Assembly (NCBI GenBank): GCA_963737545.1
Contig: CAVTTH010000003.1
Coordinates: 1,488,001-1,552,000, forward strand
Origin: CAVTTH01 sp963737545
Lineage (GTDB): Bacteria; Verrucomicrobiota; Verrucomicrobiia; Chthoniobacterales; UBA10450
DNA length: 64,000 nt
Reading direction: 5' to 3'
The notes beneath the pieces were generated by a model. That model made no database searches. It was given only the letters and a program-made list of their open reading frames with translations, and was not told where the DNA came from. This document shows, one piece after another, positions 19,313 to 28,000 of this stretch. The position numbers and the translations under genes were made by a program. Position 1 is the stretch's first letter. Every line of letters begins with the position of its first letter.

Positions 19313-19412
19313 TTGCCTCCCGCGCGGCCGGAAGACAATCCCGATGTGTCGCGGTCGCCGTCGTTATTCTTGGGCTTCGCCACAACTCTGGCGAGAGAAA
19401 ACATCAGCGTTG

Positions 19413-19438
19413 AATTGTTAGGCCGTTAATTGTTAGGC
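19413..19438. repeat. Direct repeat of AATTGTTAGGC
   Basis: Two copies of AATTGTTAGGC (19413-19423 and 19428-19438) sit just beyond the sufT stop in the gap before cfa. Each contains the TTAGGC core that recurs across the window as part of the GCCTAACGA word. Confidence 0.6.
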
Positions 19439-19440
19439 TG

Positions 19441-19998
19441 TCAAACCATGCCGAGCTTCATTCGCCCGGCTTCGCTGATCATGTTTTGGTTCCACGGCGG
19501 ATCCCAGACCAGTTGCACGTCTGCTTCGTCGATTCCGTCGATGGTTAGAATTTTGCTCTGTGCGTCGTGCGCGATCGCCGGACCCATCCCGCAACCCGGT
19601 GCGGTCAGCGTCATTTTCACTTCCACCTTTTTTCCGCCTTCCGGTTTGTCGATCAACCGGCAATCGTAAACCAGGCCGAGGTCCACGATGTTCACCGGTA
19701 TCTCCGGATCAAAGCATTGGCGAAGCTGATCCCAGACCGCTTTTTCGTCGACGACTTCTGTCTCGCCAGTCAAGGATTTCACCGCGCCATTACTGGCGGC
19801 AGGCTTGTCCAGGCCAAGAGCATCCAAATCCTTTTCCGCGATGCGAGAGAGACCCTGATAGGTGGCGATCGTATAACTGCCGCCGAGCGTCTGAGTGATC
19901 ACGCCCGTCGTGCCGGCGGGGATCGTCGTCTTATTTCCACTCGGGATTTGGATCGCCTCGCAATCGCGCGTGGTCGTGAATTCGGTGTTTTCGTGCAT
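19441..19998 (-). CDS. sufT: Putative Fe-S cluster assembly protein SufT
   Basis: 185 residues in two parts: an N-terminal beta-rich segment (~1-70) and a C-terminal MIP18/DUF59 domain (~90-185) with DPEIPVNIVDLGLVYDC and the conserved TAPGCGMGP. This long form matches the SufT family, which aids maturation of Fe-S proteins, especially under high Fe-S demand. It follows an IscU-like scaffold gene and a ScdA-like/rhodanese gene on the same strand, supporting an Fe-S assembly role, although a repeat element separates sufT from that pair. Confidence 0.88.
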   Translation of the reverse strand: MHENTEFTTTRDCEAIQIPSGNKTTIPAGTTGVITQTLGGSYTIATYQGLSRIAEKDLDALGLDKPAASNGAVKSLTGETEVVDEKAVWDQLRQCFDPEIPVNIVDLGLVYDCRLIDKPEGGKKVEVKMTLTAPGCGMGPAIAHDAQSKILTIDGIDEADVQLVWDPPWNQNMISEAGRMKLGMV

Positions 19999-20046
19999 AA
20001 AAATTGGAGGTTGAAAGTTGAAGTAAGTATCGGCGGAAAAACTGCG

Positions 20047-20134
20047 TTGTCATCCCGAGCGTAGCGAGGGACCTCTCATCGGAACTGCACGCCTACTGAT
20101 TTGGGAGGTCCTTCGCGAACGCTCAGGATGACAA
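20047..20134. repeat. Dispersed inverted element, GGTCCTTCGC subtype
   Basis: The element opens with TTGTCATCCCGAGCGTAGCG and closes with a complementary arm ending GCTCAGGATGACAA, enclosing a non-conserved centre. It fills the gap between sufT and the scaffold gene. Related copies are at 21259-21427 and 35901-36026. Confidence 0.75.
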
Positions 20135-20152
20135 GCCAACAGGGAGCCGCGG

Positions 20153-20650
20153 TTATTTGGCGTCGCGCTGCTTCTCGAAAACGATTTTGACTTTGCCCGG
20201 CGCGACTGCGGGAGTGCTTAGTTGATCCAACAGAGTTGGAGAATTCGATTGCGCCTTTTCTTGTGTCGGAATCGACGCGTCACCGCTCAGCGCCGATCGC
20301 AACGCTCCTTCCACCAGTTGCGCGCAATGAATTCTCACCGGCGGCAGCGCACCGAGCGGCGCGGCCAAATCGGCGCCCGACATTGCCTGCGCTTCGGCCA
20401 CGGTTTTGCCGGTCAACATCTCGGTCGCAACGCTCGCGACGGCGATCGCTGTTTGACAGCCAAAGGTTTGAAAGGTCGCGCGATCAATCACTTTCTTGCC
20501 GTCTTCTTCCTTGAACTTCACCCACATCCGCAGCATGTCGCCGCAGTCCGGGCTGCCGACCGTACCAATCGCATCCGCGTCTTTCATTTCGCCGAGGTTG
20601 CGCGGGTTCTTGACCGCTTCCTCGATGCGCGTTTGCAGGTCGTCGCTCAT
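20153..20650 (-). CDS. IscU/NifU-N-type Fe-S cluster scaffold protein
   Basis: 165 residues. The NifU N-terminal fold is recognised by three conserved cysteines, C36 (in SPDCGDML), C65 (in FGCQTAIA) and C109 (in RIHCAQLV), the cluster-ligating set of IscU/NifU scaffolds. The C-terminal ~45 residues are a less conserved tail ending in a basic strand. It is cytoplasmic and assembles [2Fe-2S]/[4Fe-4S] clusters for transfer to apoproteins. Its ATG overlaps the stop of the upstream rhodanese-type gene (20647-20650), indicating translational coupling. Confidence 0.87.
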   Translation of the reverse strand: MSDDLQTRIEEAVKNPRNLGEMKDADAIGTVGSPDCGDMLRMWVKFKEEDGKKVIDRATFQTFGCQTAIAVASVATEMLTGKTVAEAQAMSGADLAAPLGALPPVRIHCAQLVEGALRSALSGDASIPTQEKAQSNSPTLLDQLSTPAVAPGKVKIVFEKQRDAK

Positions 20651-21207
20651 TTCGTTTCCGGTTCCAGATGATAGCGCGGCAATTTCGGATCGACCTCGGC
20701 GCTCCAGGCATCAATCCCACCGCGCAGATTCCTGATGTTTTCGAAGCCGTGGCCTTGGAAATATGCCGCCGCGTCCATGCTTCGCTCGCCTTTGTGATCG
20801 TAAATCACTAGTGGCTTTTCCCGCGACCACTTGCTCAGAATTTCCTGCATGAGCTCCTGGGTGAAGAGATGGGCGTCCGGCAGCTTCACCGCGTCGAATT
20901 CCTCTCGCGTGCGAATGTCGAGCAGTTGAACCTGCTCGCCGGTGGCGAGGCGATCGGCCAGGTCGCGTGGCTCGATTTGCATCGCGTGGTCTGCTTCGTG
21001 ACTGACCATGATATGCTCGACTACTTCATCGACGTTCAGATTTTCGTTTCGCGCGCAAACGCCGGCCAACGTTTCATCAGGGCTGAACCCGCAACTGCTG
21101 CACCCGCCGATGTGATACTTGCGAAACAAAGCGCGTTGCGCTCCGGGAAAATGTTCCAGGAGTTCCCGCATCGTGATGTTGGGATCGATGGTGACCGCGG
21201 AATTCAT
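20647..21207 (-). CDS. ScdA-like N-domain plus rhodanese-like domain protein
   Basis: 186 residues. Residues ~1-75 resemble the ScdA/DUF1858-type domain, with GGCSSCGFSPDETL at ~34-47 carrying two closely spaced cysteines. Residues ~78-178 are a rhodanese fold (LLDIRTREEFD). At the active-site loop, normally CxxGxRS, the sequence is DHKGERS with Asp137 in place of the catalytic Cys, so sulfur transfer through a persulfide at this site is unlikely. It is the first gene of a coupled pair with the IscU-like scaffold. A structural, partner-binding or regulatory role in cluster assembly is my inference. Confidence 0.8.
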   Translation of the reverse strand: MNSAVTIDPNITMRELLEHFPGAQRALFRKYHIGGCSSCGFSPDETLAGVCARNENLNVDEVVEHIMVSHEADHAMQIEPRDLADRLATGEQVQLLDIRTREEFDAVKLPDAHLFTQELMQEILSKWSREKPLVIYDHKGERSMDAAAYFQGHGFENIRNLRGGIDAWSAEVDPKLPRYHLEPETK

Positions 21208-21258
21208 GTCGGAATGAACCTAGAGGCGTGCACGCGATCCGCAAGGCACCGCTCTTGC

Positions 21259-21427
21259 TTGTCATCCTGAGCCGCGTAAACGGCGAAGGACCTCACAATT
21301 GGAATGTAGCCACTGAAAGTCGGGAAGATGGAGCTACGAAGCGAGGATGTTGTCGCTGCCGCTCAACCCGCGAAACGGTCCTCCGAGTAGGCGAGATCCT
21401 TCACCGTCTGCGCGGTTCAGGATGACA
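21259..21427. repeat. Dispersed inverted element, GGTCCTTCGC subtype
   Basis: A longer copy (~170 bp) running from TTGTCATCCTGAGCCGCG to GCGGTTCAGGATGACAG. It occupies nearly all of the gap between the E2 gene stop and the rhodanese-type gene start. The middle is not shared with the other copies. Confidence 0.7.
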
Positions 21428-21442
21428 GCGTAGTTTGCGTGC

Positions 21443-22708
21443 CTAAAGTTTCGCCGGGTCCTCGAGCAACTCGACTATGCGCTTCAACAATCGCCCGGCG
21501 CCGCCGCCATCCAGACTGCGATGATCGAAACTCAACGTCAGCTCGGCTTGAGTGACCGGGACGAACTGCTGTTTCTCCTCACTCCACGATGGCGCTTTTT
21601 TTCCGGCGCCGAGCCCAAGCAAAAGCGTCTGGTCGGGCAGTGGAATCGGCGTGCCCCAGTCGAGCCCGAACGTGCCGAAGTTCGAAACGGACGCGATGCC
21701 GCCGGAAGTTTGTTCACTCGTCAGGCGTCGCTTCCGCGCCAGCTCGACCAATTCAGAATACCGACTCGTTAGGTCGGCGAGCGAAACCTTGTCCGCGTTG
21801 CGAATTACCGGAACCATGATGCCGTCCTGTGCTTCCACAGCTACACCGATGTCGATTGATTCCGAACGAATCGCGCGGCCTCCGATCAAACGCGCGGCCG
21901 CATTTGGTTGTTCGGCGAGCGCCAGTGCGAGCGCGCGCAAGACGTAAAGCGCCGGGCCCGGTTTCGGATCGCGTTGGACGCGATCTTGCAGGACTGGATC
22001 CAGACAAACGGCAACCCCGACCGTGGCCAGCGGACGCGTCCAGCTGCGCCGCATCGCGTCTGCAACGCCGGTCCGGATCGCGCTGGGCTTCTCTGTCGGC
22101 TGTCCTTCGATTCCGCCAAGGAATTTCTCCAAATCTTTAACTGTGACGCGACCCGCGTTGCCGCTGCCCGCGATGCCGGCGAGATCGGCCTGCGTCAATT
22201 GCAGTTCCGCCATGCGTGCGCGAACGCGCGGCGAAAAATAGCCGGCACCCTTCATCCCCGCGGGAACAGGCAACCCACCCGCCTGATCGACGTGCGATCC
22301 GGCGGCGACGGGCGGCAGCGCGGTTTCATCGACCTGGAAATGCGAGCCGCTTCCATTCTGGGTCTTCACCGCTTTCACCGATTGCTCTTCGCGCCCCGGC
22401 ACTTCTTCCGCGATATCGTCTGTCGGCGGCTGCGGCGTGCGTTTCTGAAAACGCGCGGCATCGGCCTCGCTCGCTTCGACATATCCGAGCACCGTGCCGA
22501 CGGCGTAGGTTCCCTTTACTTCCGCGTCGATCTTCGCGATCTCACCGGCGCACGGCGTGGTCACACCCATGACGGCCTTATCCGTCTCGACTTCGATGAT
22601 CTCCTGATCGGCGGAAACTTTGTCGCCCGGCTGGACCTTGATCGACACGATCGTCGCTTCGGCCATCGATTCGCCGAGCTGCGGCATGGTGATAGGGACT
22701 TTTGGCAT
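21443..22708 (-). CDS. Dihydrolipoamide acyltransferase, E2 of a 2-oxoacid dehydrogenase complex
   Basis: 421 residues from ATG 22708 (MPKVPITMPQLGES); a longer frame upstream encodes unrelated basic residues and overlaps E1beta. Domains in order: one lipoyl domain with the lipoylated Lys in ETDKAVM, a proline/polar linker, a peripheral-subunit-binding domain (FSPRVRARMAEL), a second linker, and the catalytic domain ending in FDHRSLDGGGAG, whose His and Asp are the active-site residues. The E1beta stop is 4 bp upstream, so the genes form an E1alpha-E1beta-E2 operon. Pyruvate is the most likely substrate, but branched-chain oxoacids cannot be excluded. No E3 gene lies in the window. Confidence 0.9.
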   Translation of the reverse strand: MPKVPITMPQLGESMAEATIVSIKVQPGDKVSADQEIIEVETDKAVMGVTTPCAGEIAKIDAEVKGTYAVGTVLGYVEASEADAARFQKRTPQPPTDDIAEEVPGREEQSVKAVKTQNGSGSHFQVDETALPPVAAGSHVDQAGGLPVPAGMKGAGYFSPRVRARMAELQLTQADLAGIAGSGNAGRVTVKDLEKFLGGIEGQPTEKPSAIRTGVADAMRRSWTRPLATVGVAVCLDPVLQDRVQRDPKPGPALYVLRALALALAEQPNAAARLIGGRAIRSESIDIGVAVEAQDGIMVPVIRNADKVSLADLTSRYSELVELARKRRLTSEQTSGGIASVSNFGTFGLDWGTPIPLPDQTLLLGLGAGKKAPSWSEEKQQFVPVTQAELTLSFDHRSLDGGGAGRLLKRIVELLEDPAKL

Positions 22709-22712
22709 AAAA

Positions 22713-23681
22713 TTATTCGGCGAGAATCTGGCGCGCCTTGGCCGCGATCGTCTTCGCGTTCGGCCGATGCTCGCTCCAAAGATTCGGGTGATATGGAATC
22801 GGTGTGTCTTTCGCGTTGATGCGCGCCGGCGCGGCATCGAGCAAATGAAAGCCCTCGCTGGCGACGCGCGCGATCACTTCCGCAGTCACGCCGCCCCACG
22901 GAAACGCTTCACCCACACAAAGCAATCGACCGGTTCGCGCGACCGACGCGAGCACGGTATTGGTATCGAGCGGTTTCACGCTCCGCAAATCCACCACCTC
23001 GATCTCGAATCCTTCCGCGCTGAGCTGGTTCGCGACCGCGAGCGCTTCATGCACCATCGCGCTGTTGCTCACGATGCTGAGATCGCGTCCCGGCCTAACG
23101 ATCCGTGCCTTGCCGATCGGTAACTTCTCTTTGGGGAGCGCATCAGCTTTGAGGTGATAATAAAGATATTTGTGCTCGCAGAAGATCACTGGGTCGTCGA
23201 TCGCGACGGCGTCGATCAACATCGTGTAGGCATCTTCCACCGTAGCGGGCGTAACGACAATCAGTCCGGGATAATGCGAGTAGATTCCTTCCATGCTTTG
23301 GCTGTGGAAGGGTCCGCTGCCTTTCGTTCCGCCCGACGGCAGCCGCACAGTGATCGGGCAGGGGACTTGCGTTCGCCAATACAGCGTGCCGGCGTTGTTA
23401 AGAATTTGATTGAGCGCGATGCTGGAAAAATCAGCGAACTGCATCTCAACGATCGGGCGCATCCCTTCCATGGCCGCGCCGATCGCAGTCCCGACCATCG
23501 CGTCTTCGCTGATCGGCGTGTTCAATACGCGGCCGGGAAATTGTTCGGCGAGGCCTTTCGTTGCTTTGAATGCGCCGCCGAATTTTCCAGCGATGTCCTG
23601 CCCGTAAATGAAGACGCGCTCGTCCTCGCGCAGTAAACGCGCCTGCGCTTCACGGATCGCCTCCAGGTAGGTGACGCTCAT
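22713..23681 (-). CDS. pdhB: 2-oxoacid (pyruvate) dehydrogenase E1 component, beta subunit
   Basis: 322 residues, usual length for the beta subunit of heterotetrameric E1. The N-terminal TYLEAIREAQARLL, then GQDIAGKFGGAFKATKGL and SEDAMVGTAIGAAMEGMRP, are conserved in this transketolase-fold family. With the alpha subunit it decarboxylates the 2-oxoacid and acylates the lipoyl group of E2. It lies between the E1alpha and E2 genes; a two-armed 7-bp repeat array separates it from E1alpha. Confidence 0.9.
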   Translation of the reverse strand: MSVTYLEAIREAQARLLREDERVFIYGQDIAGKFGGAFKATKGLAEQFPGRVLNTPISEDAMVGTAIGAAMEGMRPIVEMQFADFSSIALNQILNNAGTLYWRTQVPCPITVRLPSGGTKGSGPFHSQSMEGIYSHYPGLIVVTPATVEDAYTMLIDAVAIDDPVIFCEHKYLYYHLKADALPKEKLPIGKARIVRPGRDLSIVSNSAMVHEALAVANQLSAEGFEIEVVDLRSVKPLDTNTVLASVARTGRLLCVGEAFPWGGVTAEVIARVASEGFHLLDAAPARINAKDTPIPYHPNLWSEHRPNAKTIAAKARQILAE

Positions 23682-23693
23682 GGGCAGGACATG

Positions 23694-23802
23694 GCGAATG
23701 ACGGATGACGAATGACGAAAAGCGAACAGCTACGCTCCGCGCTTTGACTTCGACATTCGTGCTTTGTCATTATTTCGATATTCGACATTCGAGCTTCGTC
23801 AT
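23694..23802. repeat. Two-armed 7-bp repeat array
   Basis: From 23694 run units such as GCGAATG, ACGGATG and ACGAATG. After an unrelated centre, a second arm from about 23745 has units of the opposite sense (GACATTC, GTCATTA, ATTCGAC, CTTCGTC). Both arms hold a 7-bp period and are roughly inverse complements of each other. The array fills the E1alpha-E1beta gap and reaches the last bases of the E1alpha gene. Confidence 0.7.
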
Positions 23803-24839
23803 TCCGCGAGCATAGGCTCGTCGGCGAGTCCGCGCGTCGAAAGCGCGCACCAATCTTCTTCGTTTCCGTGCGGGACGTCTTCCTGCTGTGCTGTCGCGAC
23901 CGCTTCATCGACCTCCACCGCGACCTCACTGCGCATCCGCTGCAAGCCTTCGCGATCGAGCAATCCTTCATCGAGGATCAATTTCTCCGCGAGCTTCAGT
24001 GCGTCCTGCGCGAATGGCTCGCGTTTGATGTCATCGGTCACGTAGCTCGCGTCGTCGTGTTCGCCGTGACCGGCGAGACGAAGGGTCGATGCGACGACGA
24101 GTTGGGGCGGGCGACCAGCGCGCGCGCGTTTCACCGCTCCGCCGATGACTTCCAGGCATTGCGTGAGGTCAGTGCCATCGATCGAGCTTCCCTCATAACC
24201 GTAGCCTTTCGCGCGATCGACCAGATCAGCACAGGCGAACTGCCGGTCGTTAGGCGTGGAGTAGGCGTAATGATTGTTCGTCGCGACGATGACCAGCGGC
24301 ACATGCTCAACCGCCGCGATATTCATTCCTTCGTGCGTCGCCCCGGTCTGCATGCCGCCTTCGCCGATAGTCGTTAGGCCGATGAACCCTTTTTCGCCCT
24401 TCATCCGTTTCGCGAGCAGCTTGCCAACAAGAACCGGAATCATCGCGCCGAGATGGCTGATCATGGCGAGCTGATTATCGCGTGGACGACCGCGATGAAT
24501 GTTGCCGTCGCGACCGCGCATCGGTCCCTGCCGCGAGCCAAGATAAGTGCGTGCGACATCAAGCAGCGGTTCGCCGAATGCCGAGCGCCCCGCCTGGTCG
24601 CGAATCAACGGCGCAAAAACATCGCCTTTCTGCAAAAACATTCCACAAGCCGCGCTGACTGCTTCCTGTCCGCGGCCAAGATAAACGCCGCCCGTGATCA
24701 TGCCGCCTCGATAAAGACTGGCGAGCTTCTCCTCGAAAATCCGCGCAAGGAGCATCCAGCGAAACGCCTCCAGAAATCGATCGGGCGGCGAGCTTTTCCT
24801 GGTCGGTTTCTTATTTTTGCGCACTGCCGCCTGAAGCAT
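23799..24839 (-). CDS. pdhA: 2-oxoacid (pyruvate) dehydrogenase E1 component, alpha subunit
   Basis: 346 residues from ATG 24839 (MLQAAVRKNKK); the frame is open 22 codons further but without family similarity. The thiamine-diphosphate motif starts GEGGMQTG and ends in TNNHYAYSTP about 30 residues later; the first acidic residue is Glu where GDG is more usual. The E1alpha phosphorylation-loop-like segment is GYEGSSIDGTD. It forms a heterotetramer with E1beta. It is the first gene of the operon. Confidence 0.88.
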   Translation of the reverse strand: MLQAAVRKNKKPTRKSSPPDRFLEAFRWMLLARIFEEKLASLYRGGMITGGVYLGRGQEAVSAACGMFLQKGDVFAPLIRDQAGRSAFGEPLLDVARTYLGSRQGPMRGRDGNIHRGRPRDNQLAMISHLGAMIPVLVGKLLAKRMKGEKGFIGLTTIGEGGMQTGATHEGMNIAAVEHVPLVIVATNNHYAYSTPNDRQFACADLVDRAKGYGYEGSSIDGTDLTQCLEVIGGAVKRARAGRPPQLVVASTLRLAGHGEHDDASYVTDDIKREPFAQDALKLAEKLILDEGLLDREGLQRMRSEVAVEVDEAVATAQQEDVPHGNEEDWCALSTRGLADEPMLAE

Positions 24840-24907
24840 CCCGCCATTGTAGCTAACATTGAGAACGGCGCGCAAAAATTTTTTGCTGCAACCGGCTCCG
24901 CTCAACA

Positions 24908-25012
24908 GTCATCCCGAGCAAAGTGGAGCGGAGCGAAACGCAGTCGAGGGATCCCCGCAAAGGTAACCGTTCAGATTGGCAACGGGATCCCTCGACTTCG
25001 CTCTCGATGACA
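24908..25012. repeat. Dispersed inverted element, GGGATCCCTCGACTTCGC subtype
   Basis: The left arm is GTCATCCCGAGCAAAG followed by AGTCGAGGGATCC; the right arm is GGGATCCCTCGACTTCGCTC then GATGAC. The arms are inverse complements, so the whole can fold as a long hairpin. It lies between the smc stop and the E1alpha start region. Confidence 0.8.
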
Positions 25013-25053
25013 GACCAGCGTGATGAGAAACTCAGAACGACTCTCGTTCGGCC

Positions 25054-28000
25054 CTATCGGGTCAACGCGAGGCCAGGCTGCCGTTCGGAGTGTCCGTTCT
25101 CCGGAAGAGCAAAGTGGCGCTGCGAAGGCCGCGCTTCTCGTGGTTCCTCTTCCGTCTCGTCCGAACGCGGGCCAGCTAGCTTCACGCCAACGAGTTTGCT
25201 CACTCCGCGTTCTTCCATCGTCACGCCATAAAGCACATCGGCTTTCGCGATCGTCCGTTTGTTATGGGTGATGATGATGAACTGACTCTGGCTGACGAAA
25301 CGCTCGAGCATGCGAATAAATCGATTGATATTCGATTCGTCGAGCGGCGCATCCATCTCGTCGAGGATGCAGAACGGACTCGGCCGCACCATGTAGATGG
25401 CGAAGAGAAGCGCGACTGCTGTCATGGTGCGTTCACCACCGGAGAGGAGCGAGATACTTTGCAACTGCTTCCCGGGCGGCTTGGCGATGATTTCAATGCC
25501 GCAATTCAGCGGATCGTTCTCGTCCTGCAGAACAAGGTCGGCGCGACCGCCGCCGAAAAGCTCGGCAAACATCTCGCGGAAGTTGGCGCGGACTTGCGCA
25601 AATGTTTCGGCAAAAAGTTTCTGGGTCGTGTTGTTGATGCGCGCAATGACATCGAGCAGTTCGCGCCGCGCGGAAATCAGATCGTTGTTTTGCGTCTCCA
25701 GGAATTTGTAACGTTCCTCCAACTCATCGTACTCATGGACGGCATCGAGGTTGACCGGCCCCATGTTGTCGAGCTGGCGCGTGAACCCGGCGATGATCTG
25801 GGCGAGCTCGGCTCCGTCGCCATCATTAGCATCGAGCGACCCTTCGGCTCGGCTCAGGGCAGGCTCCGCGCTCGATCCACCTTCGCGCCGCTTCAACTGA
25901 GCGTTTAGCGTTTTTTGAAAGGCGAACTGATCCGTCTTGAAATCGCGCAGGTCGACCTGATAACGCCGGCTGACATGTTCCGCCAGGTTCTCGATCTGCA
26001 ACTGCAACTGAGTTTGACGAACCTCCTGTTTGCCGCGGAGATCGCGCAAATCATTGAGGGAATTGCGAGCGCCGCGCAGCTCGGCTTCCAGTGCGGTCAC
26101 GGCCATATGCTGCTGCGCTCGCTGTTCCACGATCGAGGCAACAGTTTTTTCCGCTGCCGCACATTGTTCGGTTTGCTTTTCGATCGCCGCCTCTGCGGAA
26201 TTGGTTTCCTCCGATTGACGCAGGAGGCGGCTCTCGTAAGTGGCGATATCGGCGCGACGGGCCGCGATCGTTTCAGCGAGTTCCGCCTCGCGTGCGGCCA
26301 TGGGAGCCCGCTGGCTAACGAGATTTTCGCGGCGCTGGCGCTCGGTCGCTACAGTAAGCCGAAGTTCGTTGAGCATCTCGTTCGCCTGCTCCTCATCATG
26401 GTGCGCCTTCGCTCGTGCTTTTTCGGCAGCAGTCTGCTTCGATTCGTGTTCAGCCTGCACTTTCCGATGGTTCGCCAGTTCCTCTTCGAGCAGGGTCACT
26501 TTGTCATCGGCGACTCGGATTTGTTGTTCCAGAGTCGTCCGCTCCGTGGCGAGCTGTTCCAACTTTCGTTCTGCCTCAGCCAGTTCCCGCTCCGAGAGCT
26601 GGATCTGGCCGCTGACAGTGGAATGAGTCAACAGCGCAGCGCGATGCCGACCATGAGATTCTTCCAAACGTCGCGTCGCGGCTTCGAGTTCTGTCTGGAA
26701 GGCGCTGCTTTTCTTTTGCAACTCGCGGCGTTCTTCCTCCAATTTTTCCCGCTCTTGAACAAGGGAATCGATCCGCGCCTTTCGCTCCAGCAGCGAATCG
26801 CTTTCCGCGCTCGCAGTTCCGCCAAAAACCGTTCCCTCAAGAGAAACAAACTCGCCGGAAAGAGTTGCAAGCTTCAAATGCGTCTCGCGCGCCTTGAGTT
26901 GCAGCGCGGCCACGAGATCGGAAACGATGACCACGTCGGCGAGCAAATGAACGACAATTCCCCGCAGTTCTTCTGGCGCGTGGACCTTGTCGATGGCCCA
27001 GGCGAGTGCGCCCTTGGGGAGGTTTGAAGTTTTTTTCCCCGACGTTGAAGGTGCCAGAGCCGGTAGCGCCAGCGCAGCCTGACCAAGCTTATTCTCGTTA
27101 AGGTGGGCGATGATTTCCGCGGCCAGCTTCGCGTCTTGCAAAACGACGGCGTGCATCGTTCGGCCGAAAGCCGCTTCAATGGCCGGGATAAATTCGCGAT
27201 CAACTTCAAGTTTCGAAGCCAGCGCGCCCGCAATTGCCGGACGAATGCGATCCGACAGCCCTTTCAGAACCGCTTGCGAACCCTGACTCAGGCCTTCGCC
27301 TTCTTCATTCAGCTGTCGCAAAACGTCGAGCCGTGATTCTTTTTCCGCGATCAATCGTTCCAGCCCGCCCAGTTTCCTGTCCGCGTCCGCCGCCGATTGA
27401 CGATGCTGGTGCAAAGTGATCTCCGCCGCACGCGATTCCGCCACGAGCTGTTCGACAGAGCGCTGTTCCTGCTCGCTGGCGACGCGTGAATTTTCCAACC
27501 GCGCCCGTGCTTCGTCGCGGCCGCGGCTGCCTTCCTCGATCGATTTGCGAATATCGGCAATCCGGCCAGTGGTCGCTTCACGGCGCACGGTGATCCCGTG
27601 CAACTCCTCCTGTAGCGCCGCCACCTTGCTTTCCGTTTTCCCGAAGGCGAGCTGCAGTGCTTGCAGTTCAGTCTCGCGTGCGCTCCGCTCAGTGCGAGAA
27701 CGCGTTGCCTTTTCCGTCCATTCTGTCAGTTCGTTCTCTTTTTCCCGTAGCAGATGATCGGTCTCCTCGACCAGGGCGTTGGCTTCCTGTAGCTGAGTCG
27801 CCTGCTGACTGCGTTTCGACTCTGCGGAAATAATGTCGCTTTGATAGCGCGCGATCAGTTCCTCAAACTCTTCCGCCCGCTGCCGGTTGAATTCAATCAG
27901 ATTGCGATTGCTCGCGATCTCGCTTTGCAGGCGCTGAATCTCGGTCCGCGCATGGCCGATTCGATTGTCGATTTCGTCGAGCTCGAGCCGACGACTGGCG

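Noticed and set aside
25915..27027. 370-codon plus-strand open frame antisense to smc
   Set aside because: It looks hydrophobic only because it mirrors the charged SMC coiled coil; no start signal or family match.
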